From positions 16,488 through 80,487 of the forward strand of contig NZ_AUIX01000035.1 of NCBI RefSeq assembly GCF_000423925.1: a stretch of 64,000 nucleotides of DNA. Direction: 5' to 3'. The translations under genes and the position numbers were made by a program. Under the pieces are notes generated by a model. The model saw only the letters and a program-made list of their open reading frames with translations. It did not search any database and was not told the origin of the DNA. Shown one piece after another: positions 27,598 through 34,946 of this stretch (its first letter is position 1; each line of letters starts with the position of its first letter). This stretch comes from Butyrivibrio sp. VCD2006. GTDB lineage: Bacteria; Bacillota; Clostridia; Lachnospirales; Lachnospiraceae.

Positions 27598-27669
27598 TAA
27601 AGCAATCGCAAAAGCATACTTAGTCTGCATCAAGGGGCTGGAAGTCCATATAAAAAGGAGAAATACCAA

Positions 27670-28383
27670 ATGGAAAATACTATGTATCAGGTGTCGACAC
27701 TTCAGGCGCTAATTCTTGGGTACAGCCGGACGGTGATAAATGTAGACGAAATAATTCAGCATGGTGATACCGGGCTGGGAACATTTGAGGATGTGAACGG
27801 TGAGATGATCGTCATGGATGGACACTGCTACAGGTCAGATCAGTTCGGGAATGTAACAGAGGTTGATCCTTCGACGGGAATTCCCTTTGCTGCTGTGGCC
27901 AGGCTCTATGGCAATCAGCAGTTTCAGCTTAATGACATGCCGAATTTTGCCTCAATTCAGACAGAACTGACAAGGAAGATCGAAGAGGTATTCGGGCTTA
28001 ACAGTATGCATATTGTCAGGATTGACGGAGAGTTTGGGAAAATCGATGCCAGATCGGAGGGGCCTTACAGGTCGCACCATATCAGGCTGAAAGAGATTCT
28101 TCTCCACACGCAGCAATCGTTTCTTTTTGAGAATATCCGGGGATCTCTGGTGGGTGTATATTTTCCAGATTATATGGATGGAATAAATATGCCGGGATGG
28201 CATCTTCATTTTCTTTCCGAGGACAGAACGAAAGGCGGGCATGTTTTTGATGCAAGTATAATCAAAGGAGCAGCCAGAGTAGATAAGATTACCAGTATCC
28301 ACATAAATCTTCCAAAAGAAGCGTCTTTTGATACCTATTCTCTTAAAGAGGATCTGGAAAGCGAGATAAAGTCCGTCGAGTAA
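27670..28383 (+). CDS. budA: Alpha-acetolactate decarboxylase
   Basis: A 237-residue enzyme that decarboxylates (S)-2-acetolactate to (R)-acetoin, a cytoplasmic step that diverts surplus pyruvate or branched-chain precursors. It shows QVSTLQALILG at the start, the HGDTGLGTF glycine-rich motif, MIVMDGHCYR, and the zinc-binding GWHLHFLSEDRTKGGHVFD. Length is normal. AAGGAG lies 10 nt upstream. No acetolactate synthase gene is near; it lies inside the IS21-bounded segment, so it may be acquired. Confidence 0.9.
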   Translation: MENTMYQVSTLQALILGYSRTVINVDEIIQHGDTGLGTFEDVNGEMIVMDGHCYRSDQFGNVTEVDPSTGIPFAAVARLYGNQQFQLNDMPNFASIQTELTRKIEEVFGLNSMHIVRIDGEFGKIDARSEGPYRSHHIRLKEILLHTQQSFLFENIRGSLVGVYFPDYMDGINMPGWHLHFLSEDRTKGGHVFDASIIKGAARVDKITSIHINLPKEASFDTYSLKEDLESEIKSVE

Positions 28384-28486
28384 AGTAAAAACATCAGATA
28401 TACAGGCAGAGTTTTAAAAGGAACTAACGACCTCGGCGAAGAGGTAGAGATATCAGCTACAACAAAAGCGCGTCTGGTTCTATTAG
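28384..28486 (+). other. Unassigned coding-like debris
   Basis: The + frame reads KNIRYTGRVLKGTNDLGEEV and EISATTKARLV without a start codon or ribosome binding site. It looks like an internal piece of a protein but I do not recognise it. It continues a few codons beyond this interval before a stop. Confidence 0.25.
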
Positions 28487-28651
28487 TCAGTTTTTCGCCG
28501 GATATTCACTCACAAGCATCCATAAAAGACATGTTGAATCACACATACGCGGGAACCAGTCATTAAACCTTGTAGCAATATTCAACTTTCTATGAAGTTC
28601 TCTGGCTGATATTGTTTGCTTGTCAAAATCAATCTTTAATAATTCGTTCAT
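28487..28651 (-). pseudogene. Phage antirepressor (AntA/AntB-type) N-terminal fragment
   Basis: 54 codons preceded by AGGAAGG. It reads MNELLKIDFDKQTISAREL, then ATRFNDWFPRMCD, the signature of the AntA/AntB antirepressor domain (SARxLHxxLxxxTRFNDWFPRM). The normal domain is about 70 residues within a longer protein; here it runs into unrelated sequence after about 42 residues. Confidence 0.6.
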
Positions 28652-28652
28652 T

Positions 28653-28802
28653 ATGCCTTCCTATAAAAATAAAGTTTTTTTAATCAGCAACCCTGATAAT
28701 ACTTACACAATTATTTTAAACTCAGGATTGTCTTATGAGACTAACCTTGAGTCCTATTTGCATGAATTATTACATATTAAAAACAAACAGTGTGTTCCTT
28801 GA
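28653..28802 (+). pseudogene. ImmA/IrrE-like metallopeptidase fragment
   Basis: Reads MPSYKNKVFLISNPDNTYTI and ESYLHELLHIKN, with an HExxH motif as in phage ImmA/IrrE-type proteins. It stops 8 residues after the motif, so most of the domain is lost. Its start lies 2 bp from the oppositely directed antirepressor start, an arrangement typical of a phage immunity region that has collapsed. Confidence 0.45.
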
Positions 28803-28896
28803 CAAGCGCTACATGGTAAGAGGCCTTAAAACAGATGCCGGAAAAAACAGACAGATACCCATATCCGGAAAGATAGTTCCACTTGACGATATATAG
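28801..28896 (+). pseudogene. Tyrosine recombinase fragment
   Basis: A short frame DKRYMVRGLKTDAGKNRQIP, then ISGKIVPLDDI-stop. It resembles the beta-hairpin region of phage integrases (KTxAGxRxIPI) that precedes the catalytic helix. No start and no other integrase motif. Confidence 0.45.
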
Positions 28897-28987
28897 TGGT
28901 GCTGAAGTGTGAATTGAATTTTGTGAAATTATAGTGGTGCTATTGTGTGAATAGGTGGGGCTCAATTGCGAACTAGGTGGGCTCACA
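28897..28987 (+). repeat. Subterminal repeats at right IS21-type end
   Basis: Two near-copies of TATAGTGGTGCT followed by GTGTGAAT occur at about 28892-28915 and 28932-28952. Then GTGGGGCTCAATTGCGAAC mirrors the left end in inverted orientation. These are the multiple terminal repeats that IS21-family transposases bind. Confidence 0.5.
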
Positions 28988-29001
28988 GCCCGAAATATTC
29001 A
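28988..29001 (-). repeat. Right terminal inverted repeat (IS21-type)
   Basis: Read inward it is TGAATATTTCGGGC, 12 of 14 identical to the left end. It abuts the second AACGG target copy (29002-29006). Confidence 0.65.
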
Positions 29002-29263
29002 AACGGGTAATTCACTTATTGCCTGTCGCGACATTCTTTTGAAAAACGGAGCAGATGATGTAATAATGTTTGCTCTTGGAGAAACAAAAGAACCTTTTAT
29101 ACAAAAATTCCTTGTATTTATTGAACTGGTAGCCTCTTTCTTACGACTAATAATATGGATAACTGAGAAGGTTATCGTCTGGCTCATCTATAACTTCAGG
29201 AAATTACCCTTTTATTTCGTGGGAATAATAACCTTGCTGTATTTCATCACAAACATCCTGTGA
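29002..29263 (+). pseudogene. Phosphoribosyltransferase-like gene, 3' remainder
   Basis: Begins in phase with TGNSLIACRDILLKNGAD and FALGETK, completing the DDVTTTG signature cut at 21500, then continues into two hydrophobic segments and stops at 29263. The first 5 bases are the right copy of the target duplication. The whole gene would be a ComF-like phosphoribosyltransferase with an unusual C-terminal membrane tail. Confidence 0.65.
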
Positions 29264-29317
29264 GATACCATTCTAGTATAATGACAGGCCGACTTATGAT
29301 TTGGCTAAAGAAAATGA

Positions 29318-29352
29318 AATCCCAGGGCATCATATCAATATGTCCTGGGATT
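29318..29352. terminator. Bidirectional terminator
   Basis: AATCCCAGG ... CCTGGGATT stem. It ends the HipA-like gene on the minus strand. A similar hairpin with the same AAATCCCAGG start closes the DUF4143 ATPase gene at 31077. Confidence 0.65.
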
Positions 29353-29394
29353 ACAATATGTAATCATCTATAACTAATATTGAACATATTCCAA

Positions 29395-30591
29395 TTAGTA
29401 TGACTTGTGAAAAACTTCCTTACCCAGCTGTATGTCACGGCATAAATCTATTTTCTTTTCATACCAATGGGCAATGTTATTTATGTCCTTTTCATGCATT
29501 TTGGGATCCTTAGCGTAAACTTCTCTTATAAATGATGAAGGAGGGAGTTTTGTCAGATCGATGGCATTTCTGTTCCTTACAAGCTTTATAAGATCTGATT
29601 CCTTCTTGGTAAAACTGTGAGTATCTATATCAAGAAGTTCCTTTTCATTTTTGGGAATGGCTTTTCCGGCAAACATTGATCCGCCACTATCAAAGATCGG
29701 AGCAAGTCCTTTAAATTGCAAAGTTGCAGCATCTCTAATAAAAGCAATGTTGTTTAGGTGCCGGTCATAGCCGGACATGATGAAATCAACAAGTATCTGA
29801 TAATCAAGTCCCTCTGCAATGGCGTCCGCATCCATGCCATATTTCCTGCACATATTCATCAGATGTTCATAGTTGGAAATATTGTTGCTTTTTTTCTCAT
29901 TGGTAAAAAGAGCCCATGCTGATACTAATTCTTTGTTCTGGGAAGTAAAAAGTTTTGAATAGCAGCCGTAAGCATATTCTTTCCCTTTTATTTCTATGAG
30001 ATTATAGTCAGTATAGTTGGCAAAACCCTGCCTTTTATGGATTTCTGACGCAATTACCTCATTTATACTCTCAGTGGATAAGGATGAGTGATTTCCTTTG
30101 ATAAGATATCGCTCGCCGTTGTTGATTGTCCATGTTTTTTCAATAGTTCCTTGTAGAGAGCCATTGGGAGAGTAATGAGGCGTGTTTCTGTCTGTCTCGC
30201 GCTCTGACGGTTCCCTTTCCCAGTTCAGCAGATTACTCTTAAAATCATTATCAAAAAGGTTAACGTCTTTCCAGGTGAGTTCGCTATCGACAGGTTTTAA
30301 CCAGTAATAGTCTGTAAGGCTTAGCCCCAGGTTTTTTATCAGATAGTCACTTGGCATTGAATAGCCGTTTTCAGAGAGGAAATGTGCAATATTATCCTGA
30401 TCAACAGGAATTGAGCGTTCATTCCACCAAAGCTTAAGCCAGTTCCCCTGATACATGTCCTGAATGGGAGCAAGCTCTTTATTCTTGATATTTCTTGAAT
30501 AACTTATCATATCCCCTTCCGTGGTAAATTCTGCATATGTAATAGGGGAATCTTTACGCATGATAAAATATCCTAAAGCATCGTCTCCCAT
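29395..30591 (-). CDS. HipA-like kinase domain protein (putative toxin)
   Basis: 398 residues. The C-terminal half has the HipA/PI3K-like kinase signature: LVDFIMSGYDRHLNNIAFIR (catalytic Asp and Asn) followed by GLAPIFDSGGSM (metal-binding Asp). A Lys in ERYLIKGN fits the ATP-binding position. HipA proteins are Ser/Thr kinases that can phosphorylate aminoacyl-tRNA synthetases. The N-terminal region is longer than the classical HipA N-subdomain and not recognisable. It overlaps the upstream HTH gene by 19 bp. An alternative ATG at 30561 with AGGA upstream is possible. Confidence 0.75.
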   Translation of the reverse strand: MGDDALGYFIMRKDSPITYAEFTTEGDMISYSRNIKNKELAPIQDMYQGNWLKLWWNERSIPVDQDNIAHFLSENGYSMPSDYLIKNLGLSLTDYYWLKPVDSELTWKDVNLFDNDFKSNLLNWEREPSERETDRNTPHYSPNGSLQGTIEKTWTINNGERYLIKGNHSSLSTESINEVIASEIHKRQGFANYTDYNLIEIKGKEYAYGCYSKLFTSQNKELVSAWALFTNEKKSNNISNYEHLMNMCRKYGMDADAIAEGLDYQILVDFIMSGYDRHLNNIAFIRDAATLQFKGLAPIFDSGGSMFAGKAIPKNEKELLDIDTHSFTKKESDLIKLVRNRNAIDLTKLPPSSFIREVYAKDPKMHEKDINNIAHWYEKKIDLCRDIQLGKEVFHKSY

Positions 30592-30971
30592 GCATCCATC
30601 CTCGCTTTCCTAGCTATGTTACTAATATACGTTTCAGCTATATCCTTAATATATTGAGCATTCAGCTCATTATTTTTACATAAGTACGATGTGCCATTTG
30701 TACCAGAGATATAGTATTTCCCATTTTTTATCTTCAGGCTGTACCCATCAGGCAATTCCGGAGTTGGTGCTGTTTCCTTTGCAAGCCTGTAGAATTCATC
30801 CATGGATAGTGAAAAGGCTTCTGCCAGTTTCATGAAAACCCTTACTCCGGCATTGTCTATATCGGTTTTGCCATTCACAATGTCCCCTATTGTAGTGTAG
30901 GGGATGCCAGTTGCTTTACAGATATCTGAGAGCTTTATTCCATTTTCCTTAATATATTTTTTTATGTTCAT
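30573..30971 (-). CDS. HipB-like XRE antitoxin/regulator
   Basis: 132 residues. An N-terminal Cro/C1-type HTH (LSDICKATGIPYTTIGDIVN, residues about 13-32) is followed by an extra C-terminal domain of about 60 residues with KNGKYYISGTNGTSYLCKN. It precedes and overlaps the HipA-like gene, the order of HipBA modules. It should repress its own promoter, where two CGGTACA-type sites lie. Confidence 0.72.
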   Translation of the reverse strand: MNIKKYIKENGIKLSDICKATGIPYTTIGDIVNGKTDIDNAGVRVFMKLAEAFSLSMDEFYRLAKETAPTPELPDGYSLKIKNGKYYISGTNGTSYLCKNNELNAQYIKDIAETYISNIARKARMDAWETML

Positions 30972-30982
30972 GAGCGATACCT

Positions 30983-31020
30983 CGGTACAGCGTTATATAT
31001 ATAATAATATCGGTACACCG
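30983..31020 (-). promoter_or_regulatory. Paired operator sites at the hipBA-like promoter
   Basis: CGGTACAGCG (30983-30992) and CGGTACACCG (31011-31020), 28 bp apart, flank an AT-rich TATATATAATA region that fits the -10 element. The first lies just upstream of the HipB-like start codon. Autoregulation by the HTH protein is inferred. Confidence 0.55.
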
Positions 31021-31076
31021 AGAACTCGTCAACAGCTTAATTGTACACTTTTGGGGCTTTTTGTAGAAGAAATGTA

Positions 31077-31111
31077 AATCCCAGGACATCATAAAGCTAA
31101 GCTCTGGGATT
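31077..31111 (-). terminator. Terminator of DUF4143 ATPase gene
   Basis: AATCCCAG ... CTGGGATT stem in the gap before the ATPase stop codon. Confidence 0.55.
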
Positions 31112-31123
31112 ATGCTTATGTTT

Positions 31124-32431
31124 TTAAATGAATAATGCCATGTATAACGGAAGGGTGATTATTCCTGCGTCTCCTACGCCTATGTTGCCATCTATGAACT
31201 TATATCCAAAATCTATATCGGATTTATTTTTTATCACAGAATTAAGCGATGTAGCACGCGTATTACCGCTCTTTACTTCTATTGGAATGACCTTTCCATC
31301 TTTTTGAATCAGAAAATCTATTTCCTTTTTATTTGTTTCATTTTTGTAGAAGAAAATAGGGTAATCCTTTTTGATCAGAGCATCTGCAATGGCGCACTCA
31401 AACAATCCACCTTTTGTGCTTCCGGAAAGCGTGTTTTCAACGATATGTTGCTTTAGTGAAAAATCTTTCATGGCAATAAGCAGAGATAGATCAGTGGTAT
31501 ACGCCCGGAAAAAGTCATCTCTTGCATAATCATCAAGATCATAGCGCATATCAGAAACAAGCCGGCAGAGCTGGATGATATCAGCTCTTAGGAGCCAGTC
31601 TATGCTTGAGTAATACTTCTGAGCCCTTCCGCCATGTTCAATCTCTTTATACTGAAATTTATGGTTTTCCTTATCAAGGAGCTGCTTTGAAAGGGAAAGA
31701 TAGCATTTTTCTGCCTTTACCTTTTCTTCAGCAGTTGCGTAATGAGCTATATCATACAAATAACCCTGCAGGAGGCTCCGCTGTACCTTATCTACTTCCC
31801 TGTAATCTTTGGTATCTATATATTTTTGAACAGCTTCAGGCATACCACCGGTCGCGATATACTGTCTGTAATATGACATCATCTGATTGTGGATGCCTTC
31901 CGGAACAGCCTTCTTCTCGGAAAAAAAGGATTGAAGTGATCTTATCATGTCATCAGAAATGCCAAGTCCCCAGAGGTATTCTTCGAAATCAAGTCCATGC
32001 ATTGTGATGTAATCAACATACCCTACGGGGTAGGATGATGATCTTTTGTAATCTATACCCAGAAGAGAGCCTGAAGCTATTACGTCATATCTGTTATCTG
32101 TAGCCCAGAACTTAAGTGAAGTTATGGCTTCCGGACATTCCTGGATCTCGTCTAAAAAGATAAGCGTTTTATCAGGAACAATTTTCTTTTCCGGAAATCT
32201 GAATCTTAATGCCATGACCATGTTATCTACGGTCAGATCACCTGAGAAAACCTCAGCTGCCGAGGGAGTCTCTTTAAAATTGATTTCAACAGTTTCTTCG
32301 TAGTTATCACTGGCGAATTGCTCAATTATATATGTTTTTCCAGTCTGGCGAGCGCCTTTGACGATAAGGCATTTCTTATCTTTGGTGGAAATCCAGTTTT
32401 TCAGCTGCTCTGTGACTTTTCTTTTTAGCAT
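31124..32431 (-). CDS. AAA_14 ATPase with DUF4143 domain
   Basis: 435 residues. Walker A is GARQTGKT (about 25-32) and Walker B is LIFLDEIQE. A central region fits DUF4143, and the C-terminal EIDFLIQKDGKVIPIEVKSG has a PD-(D/E)XK-like D...E-x-K arrangement. The family is abundant in gut anaerobes with no settled function; it has been proposed as DNA-binding or defence-associated. GAGGTG precedes the ATG. Three direct repeats at 33-bp intervals occupy its promoter. Confidence 0.85.
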   Translation of the reverse strand: MLKRKVTEQLKNWISTKDKKCLIVKGARQTGKTYIIEQFASDNYEETVEINFKETPSAAEVFSGDLTVDNMVMALRFRFPEKKIVPDKTLIFLDEIQECPEAITSLKFWATDNRYDVIASGSLLGIDYKRSSSYPVGYVDYITMHGLDFEEYLWGLGISDDMIRSLQSFFSEKKAVPEGIHNQMMSYYRQYIATGGMPEAVQKYIDTKDYREVDKVQRSLLQGYLYDIAHYATAEEKVKAEKCYLSLSKQLLDKENHKFQYKEIEHGGRAQKYYSSIDWLLRADIIQLCRLVSDMRYDLDDYARDDFFRAYTTDLSLLIAMKDFSLKQHIVENTLSGSTKGGLFECAIADALIKKDYPIFFYKNETNKKEIDFLIQKDGKVIPIEVKSGNTRATSLNSVIKNKSDIDFGYKFIDGNIGVGDAGIITLPLYMALFI

Positions 32432-32443
32432 TGCGACACCTCA

Positions 32444-32526
32444 TCAACATTTTGGAATATTTAAAATGCATTCAAATCAACATTTTGGAATACAAAATTG
32501 TTGATTGCATCAACATTTAAGAATAT
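32444..32526 (-). repeat. Three direct repeats at exact 33-bp spacing in ATPase promoter
   Basis: TCAACATTTTGGAATAT-type units start at 32444, 32477 and 32510 (third: TCAACATTTAAGAATAT). Within 32477-32504 there is also TCAACA ... TTGTTGA inverted symmetry. The period is about three DNA turns, so bound proteins would face the same side. Probable operator array for the DUF4143 ATPase gene. Confidence 0.6.
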
Positions 32527-32597
32527 TTTAGCATGTGCAACTCAGACGAACAATATTTTAATTCTTTCAGGAGAGGAGTTTATTCTTTTTTTATAAT

Positions 32598-32665
32598 ACA
32601 TCGGTACCGTTATATATTGACAATACATCGGTGCCGATATATTATTTTTATAACGGTACCGATGT
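32598..32665 (+). promoter_or_regulatory. MarR-gene promoter with three CGGTACCG operators
   Basis: TTGACA (32617-32622), a 17-bp spacer and TATTAT (32640-32645) form a near-consensus sigma-A promoter. ACATCGGTACCG (32598-32609), ACATCGGTGCCG (32625-32636, inside the spacer) and the inverted CGGTACCGATGT (32654-32665) surround it. Binding there would block RNA polymerase. Confidence 0.75.
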
Positions 32666-32700
32666 AATACAAACTGACATAAGGGAGGTGACAAATAAAT

Positions 32701-33279
32701 ATGAATAAGATAGATGATATGGAACTCATGAGAAAGATCCTGAAGTTTACCAGAAAAAACCGTCCCATGGGACCTGGAAAGCATGATTTTCCTCCTGAAG
32801 GATTTGATAAGCTTCCTCCTAATATACCGCCTATGGGAGAACCTCATTTTGAAAGGCCGCCGAAGCCAGGTTTTGAAGGGCCCGGTCCTCACGATGAAAT
32901 GCCACCGTTTGGCCAACCTCCGGGACATCCAGGTCCTCACCCCATGAGGAAGCCTCCGCTTTCAAGGGAGCATCTTCTTGTACTTATTAGTGAGTGTCCT
33001 GAAGGAATAAGACAGAAGGCTCTTATGGAGAAGGCAGGTATAGGACAGTCTTCAGTTTCTGAGCTTATAAACAAGCTTGAGGATGACGGATATGTGGAGA
33101 GAAAGATTGATCCTACAGATAAGAGGGCTACACTTTTATTCCTTACAGAAAAAGGCTCAGCACGCGCCTTTGAAGTAGAAGATGAGAGGAAGGAATTCTT
33201 TGCTGCCATCTTCTCTAAGCTTAGTGACGAGGAGAAGCAGGTATTGTCTGATATCATGGATAAACTTCTTAGTGAGTGA
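32701..33279 (+). CDS. MarR-family regulator with Pro/His/Gly-rich insert
   Basis: 192 residues. After a short helix (MELMRKILKFTRKN) comes a Pro/His/Gly-rich stretch (about 24-82, e.g. FGQPPGHPGPHPM), then a MarR-type winged HTH (GIRQKALMEKAGIGQSSVSE, DKRATLLFLTEKG). The insert is unusual for MarR proteins and could bind metal or act as a flexible arm. The promoter has symmetrical CGGTACCG sites, so autoregulation is likely. GGGAGGTG lies upstream. No clear target gene follows; a fragment of a paralogue is at 40088. Confidence 0.78.
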   Translation: MNKIDDMELMRKILKFTRKNRPMGPGKHDFPPEGFDKLPPNIPPMGEPHFERPPKPGFEGPGPHDEMPPFGQPPGHPGPHPMRKPPLSREHLLVLISECPEGIRQKALMEKAGIGQSSVSELINKLEDDGYVERKIDPTDKRATLLFLTEKGSARAFEVEDERKEFFAAIFSKLSDEEKQVLSDIMDKLLSE

Positions 33280-33302
33280 GTGCTAATAAGCATCATGGTG
33301 TT

Positions 33303-33458
33303 TTTTCAATAATCAAGGAAAACTATGGATTCAGGTATACACAGATGTATGGTAAAGCGCGGATGGAGATGAAAGCGGCATTTACATTTGCGTGTATGAA
33401 TCTTAAAAAGCTTGCGAAAATCAAGCTCCTTCATTACAAAAAAAGCCTGTTGAAATAG
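33303..33458 (+). pseudogene. IS1182-type transposase C-terminal fragment
   Basis: Reads FSIIKENYGFRYTQMYGKA and EMKAAFTFACMNLKKLAK, the C-terminal end of IS1182/IS5-like DDE transposases (YTQMRGxxxVxxxxxxxFxxMNLKKL). About 50 of 450 or more residues remain. It ends before a shared terminator. Confidence 0.6.
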
Positions 33459-33529
33459 AAAATGGCTTTGAGAACTGTGTTCTCAAAATCACTTTGTTTA
33501 CCGTCTGAAACAGCTGCCATAAGGAACAT

Positions 33530-33570
33530 AAAAAACGTTTGAGAAGTCAGAAACCTCCCAAACGTTTTTT
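33530..33570. terminator. Bidirectional terminator
   Basis: AAAAAACGTTTGAGA / TCCCAAACGTTTTTT stem with T-runs on both strands. Confidence 0.8.
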
Positions 33571-33608
33571 GAATAATAACAGGTGTTTTTAATGTTTGTT
33601 CTAAGAAA

Positions 33609-34028
33609 TTATTTTAATGCCTGAATTCTGTCATTCATCTTTTTTGCCTCAGCGCTGTAATGTCTCATGAAGAGGAACCAGGTGATAAAAGCAACAAGGA
33701 GCTGTGCTCCGATCACAATTATGCCCTGGGCGGGTGTTGATGCGTTTACCCAGCCAACATTGAATGCCACTATGGTATAGATTATGCAGCCAATGCCCAT
33801 ATGGATCAGTACCCTTAAGGGCATGGGGATGTTTTCAGCATCATAAACTATTGTCGGGACACCAAATCCTATGCCTACGATTATGCATCCAAGCACCATT
33901 TTGGTGAACTGGTAGTTGGTAAGCGTAAATGTTCCGCCGCCGTTTATGTCGAAAATAATTCCTGAGATACAAAAGAATAACATTGCGATACCTATTCCAA
34001 GAACTGCTCTTTTTACAACTTCTTTCAT
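33609..34028 (-). CDS. DUF3021 family membrane protein
   Basis: 139 residues with four hydrophobic segments and a charged C-terminal tail (RHYSAEAKKMNDRIQALK). DUF3021 proteins are nearly always paired with LytTR regulators, as here: the LytTR gene ends 12 bp upstream. AAGGAG precedes the ATG. The protein probably controls the LytTR partner from the membrane, as in other regulator/inhibitor membrane pairs. Confidence 0.8.
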   Translation of the reverse strand: MKEVVKRAVLGIGIAMLFFCISGIIFDINGGGTFTLTNYQFTKMVLGCIIVGIGFGVPTIVYDAENIPMPLRVLIHMGIGCIIYTIVAFNVGWVNASTPAQGIIVIGAQLLVAFITWFLFMRHYSAEAKKMNDRIQALK

Positions 34029-34040
34029 TATTTTTCTCCT

Positions 34041-34478
34041 TTATAGTCCTAGATATTTTTTAAATTCTGACAGATACTTTCTTGAAACATAATCTTTACA
34101 GCCATTTTTTAGCTTTAATAGGAGCGTTCCGCTAAAGCCGGGCTCTATGCTGTCCATGCATGAGAGATTTATGAGGGTGGATTTTGATATCTGCATGAAC
34201 TGGTTACCAAGCTGTTCGCCGATCTCGTAGAGTCTTTTTCGTGACCTGTACTGCTTCCTTTCCGTATAGATTATGGTTTCTGTGTTTTCCACCCTGACCA
34301 TATAGATTTCTGCAGGCTGCAGGATCACTATGTCTCCGTTGCTTTGCAAAGCAGTAATCGGGCTGTCATATGAGCCGAGCATATCGATCATACGCTGAAT
34401 GTCCGGGGTTACCCTTTCTGCGTATATCACAGCATATGGATCCTTGTATTGTGGAGATATATCTACGTTAACCTTCAT
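34041..34478 (-). CDS. LytTR-domain DNA-binding regulator
   Basis: 145 residues. The N-terminal part is a small unknown region; the C-terminal 95 residues form a LytTR domain (IYMVRVENTETIIYTERKQ ... FMQISKSTLINLSCMDSIEP). Such proteins bind direct repeats upstream of their own operons and of bacteriocin or stress genes. AAAGGAG fixes the ATG at 34478, dropping an 11-residue extension. Confidence 0.8.
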   Translation of the reverse strand: MKVNVDISPQYKDPYAVIYAERVTPDIQRMIDMLGSYDSPITALQSNGDIVILQPAEIYMVRVENTETIIYTERKQYRSRKRLYEIGEQLGNQFMQISKSTLINLSCMDSIEPGFSGTLLLKLKNGCKDYVSRKYLSEFKKYLGL

Positions 34479-34711
34479 GAAGTGTGCTCCTTTCTTTGAT
34501 GATGCAATCATACAATATTCCCATGGACCTGTCCTTACATCTTAGGTAAGTGGCGAAATTTTAAAGGTGAAATGCAAGAATTAGGATATGACAGATGGAC
34601 AAAATATACTCTGCCCTGTGACGGATTTTGAGAAGAGATTCATCTTAATTCAAAGAATCTGGAGTAAAGCTCTAATGGATTTTTTCCGATAAACAAAATA
34701 GCAAAGGATTG

Positions 34712-34756
34712 CCAGGCATTGGCGGTAATGGATAAAACCGCCAGGTCTGGTTTTTT
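34712..34756 (+). terminator. Two-step terminator hairpin
   Basis: Outer CCAG/CTGG and inner TGGCGGT/ACCGCCA stems followed by TTTTTTG. No gene is visible in 34512-34946; the hairpin isolates the following cassette from upstream transcription. Confidence 0.7.
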
Positions 34757-34869
34757 GTTACTGTTTTTGTTTTGAATGGAGGGATTTTATGATAACTGAA
34801 GGGATAAACGAAAGTAGTAAGCATCAGATATATACCCATAGTCTTAGGCCTGAGATTTAGATAGGGTAC

Positions 34870-34883
34870 AACTTGTTTGTACA
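34870..34883 (+). repeat. Left arm of 14-bp inverted repeat flanking the ART cassette
   Basis: AACTTGTTTGTACA, exactly inverted at 36292-36305 on the far side of the two-gene cassette. Confidence 0.6.
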
Positions 34884-34885
34884 GA

Positions 34886-34914
34886 TTGAACATATATGTT
34901 TGTTGAGCTATAAT
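34886..34914 (+). promoter_or_regulatory. Promoter of ART-like cassette with palindromic operator
   Basis: TTGAAC, a 17-bp spacer and TATAAT (34909-34914). The spacer region contains the perfect palindrome AACATATATGTT (34889-34900), a likely operator for the HTH in the first gene product. Confidence 0.65.
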
Positions 34915-34946
34915 AATAATAGATTTTCTATCTAAAGGAGCTTGAC

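Larger units (their letters stand above)
21501..29001. mobile_element. IS21-type-ended 7.5-kb insertion with replaced interior
   Basis: Left end TGATTATTTCGTGC (21501-21514) and right end, read inward, TGAATATTTCGGGC (28988-29001) match at 12 of 14 positions. Subterminal sequences also match in inverted orientation (GTGGGGCT-x-AATTGCGAAC at both ends). A 5-bp duplication AACGG flanks the segment. Only an istB missing its 5' part remains of the transposition genes; istA is absent. In between are apparently host-type genes: two CPBP proteases, a DUF6765-like operon and acetolactate decarboxylase, plus pseudogenes and phage scraps. Either the IS interior was replaced by recombination, or the segment moved as a unit. 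Confidence 0.65.

Noticed and set aside
21501..29001. Complete IS21 element with istA
   Set aside because: No istA frame is present and istB lacks its first 40-45 residues.
28384..29001. Functional prophage
   Set aside because: Only short antirepressor, ImmA-like and integrase fragments; no structural or lysis genes.
32444..32526. CRISPR array
   Set aside because: Three 17-bp repeats separated by 16-bp spacers, too short and few, with no cas genes; better read as promoter operators.
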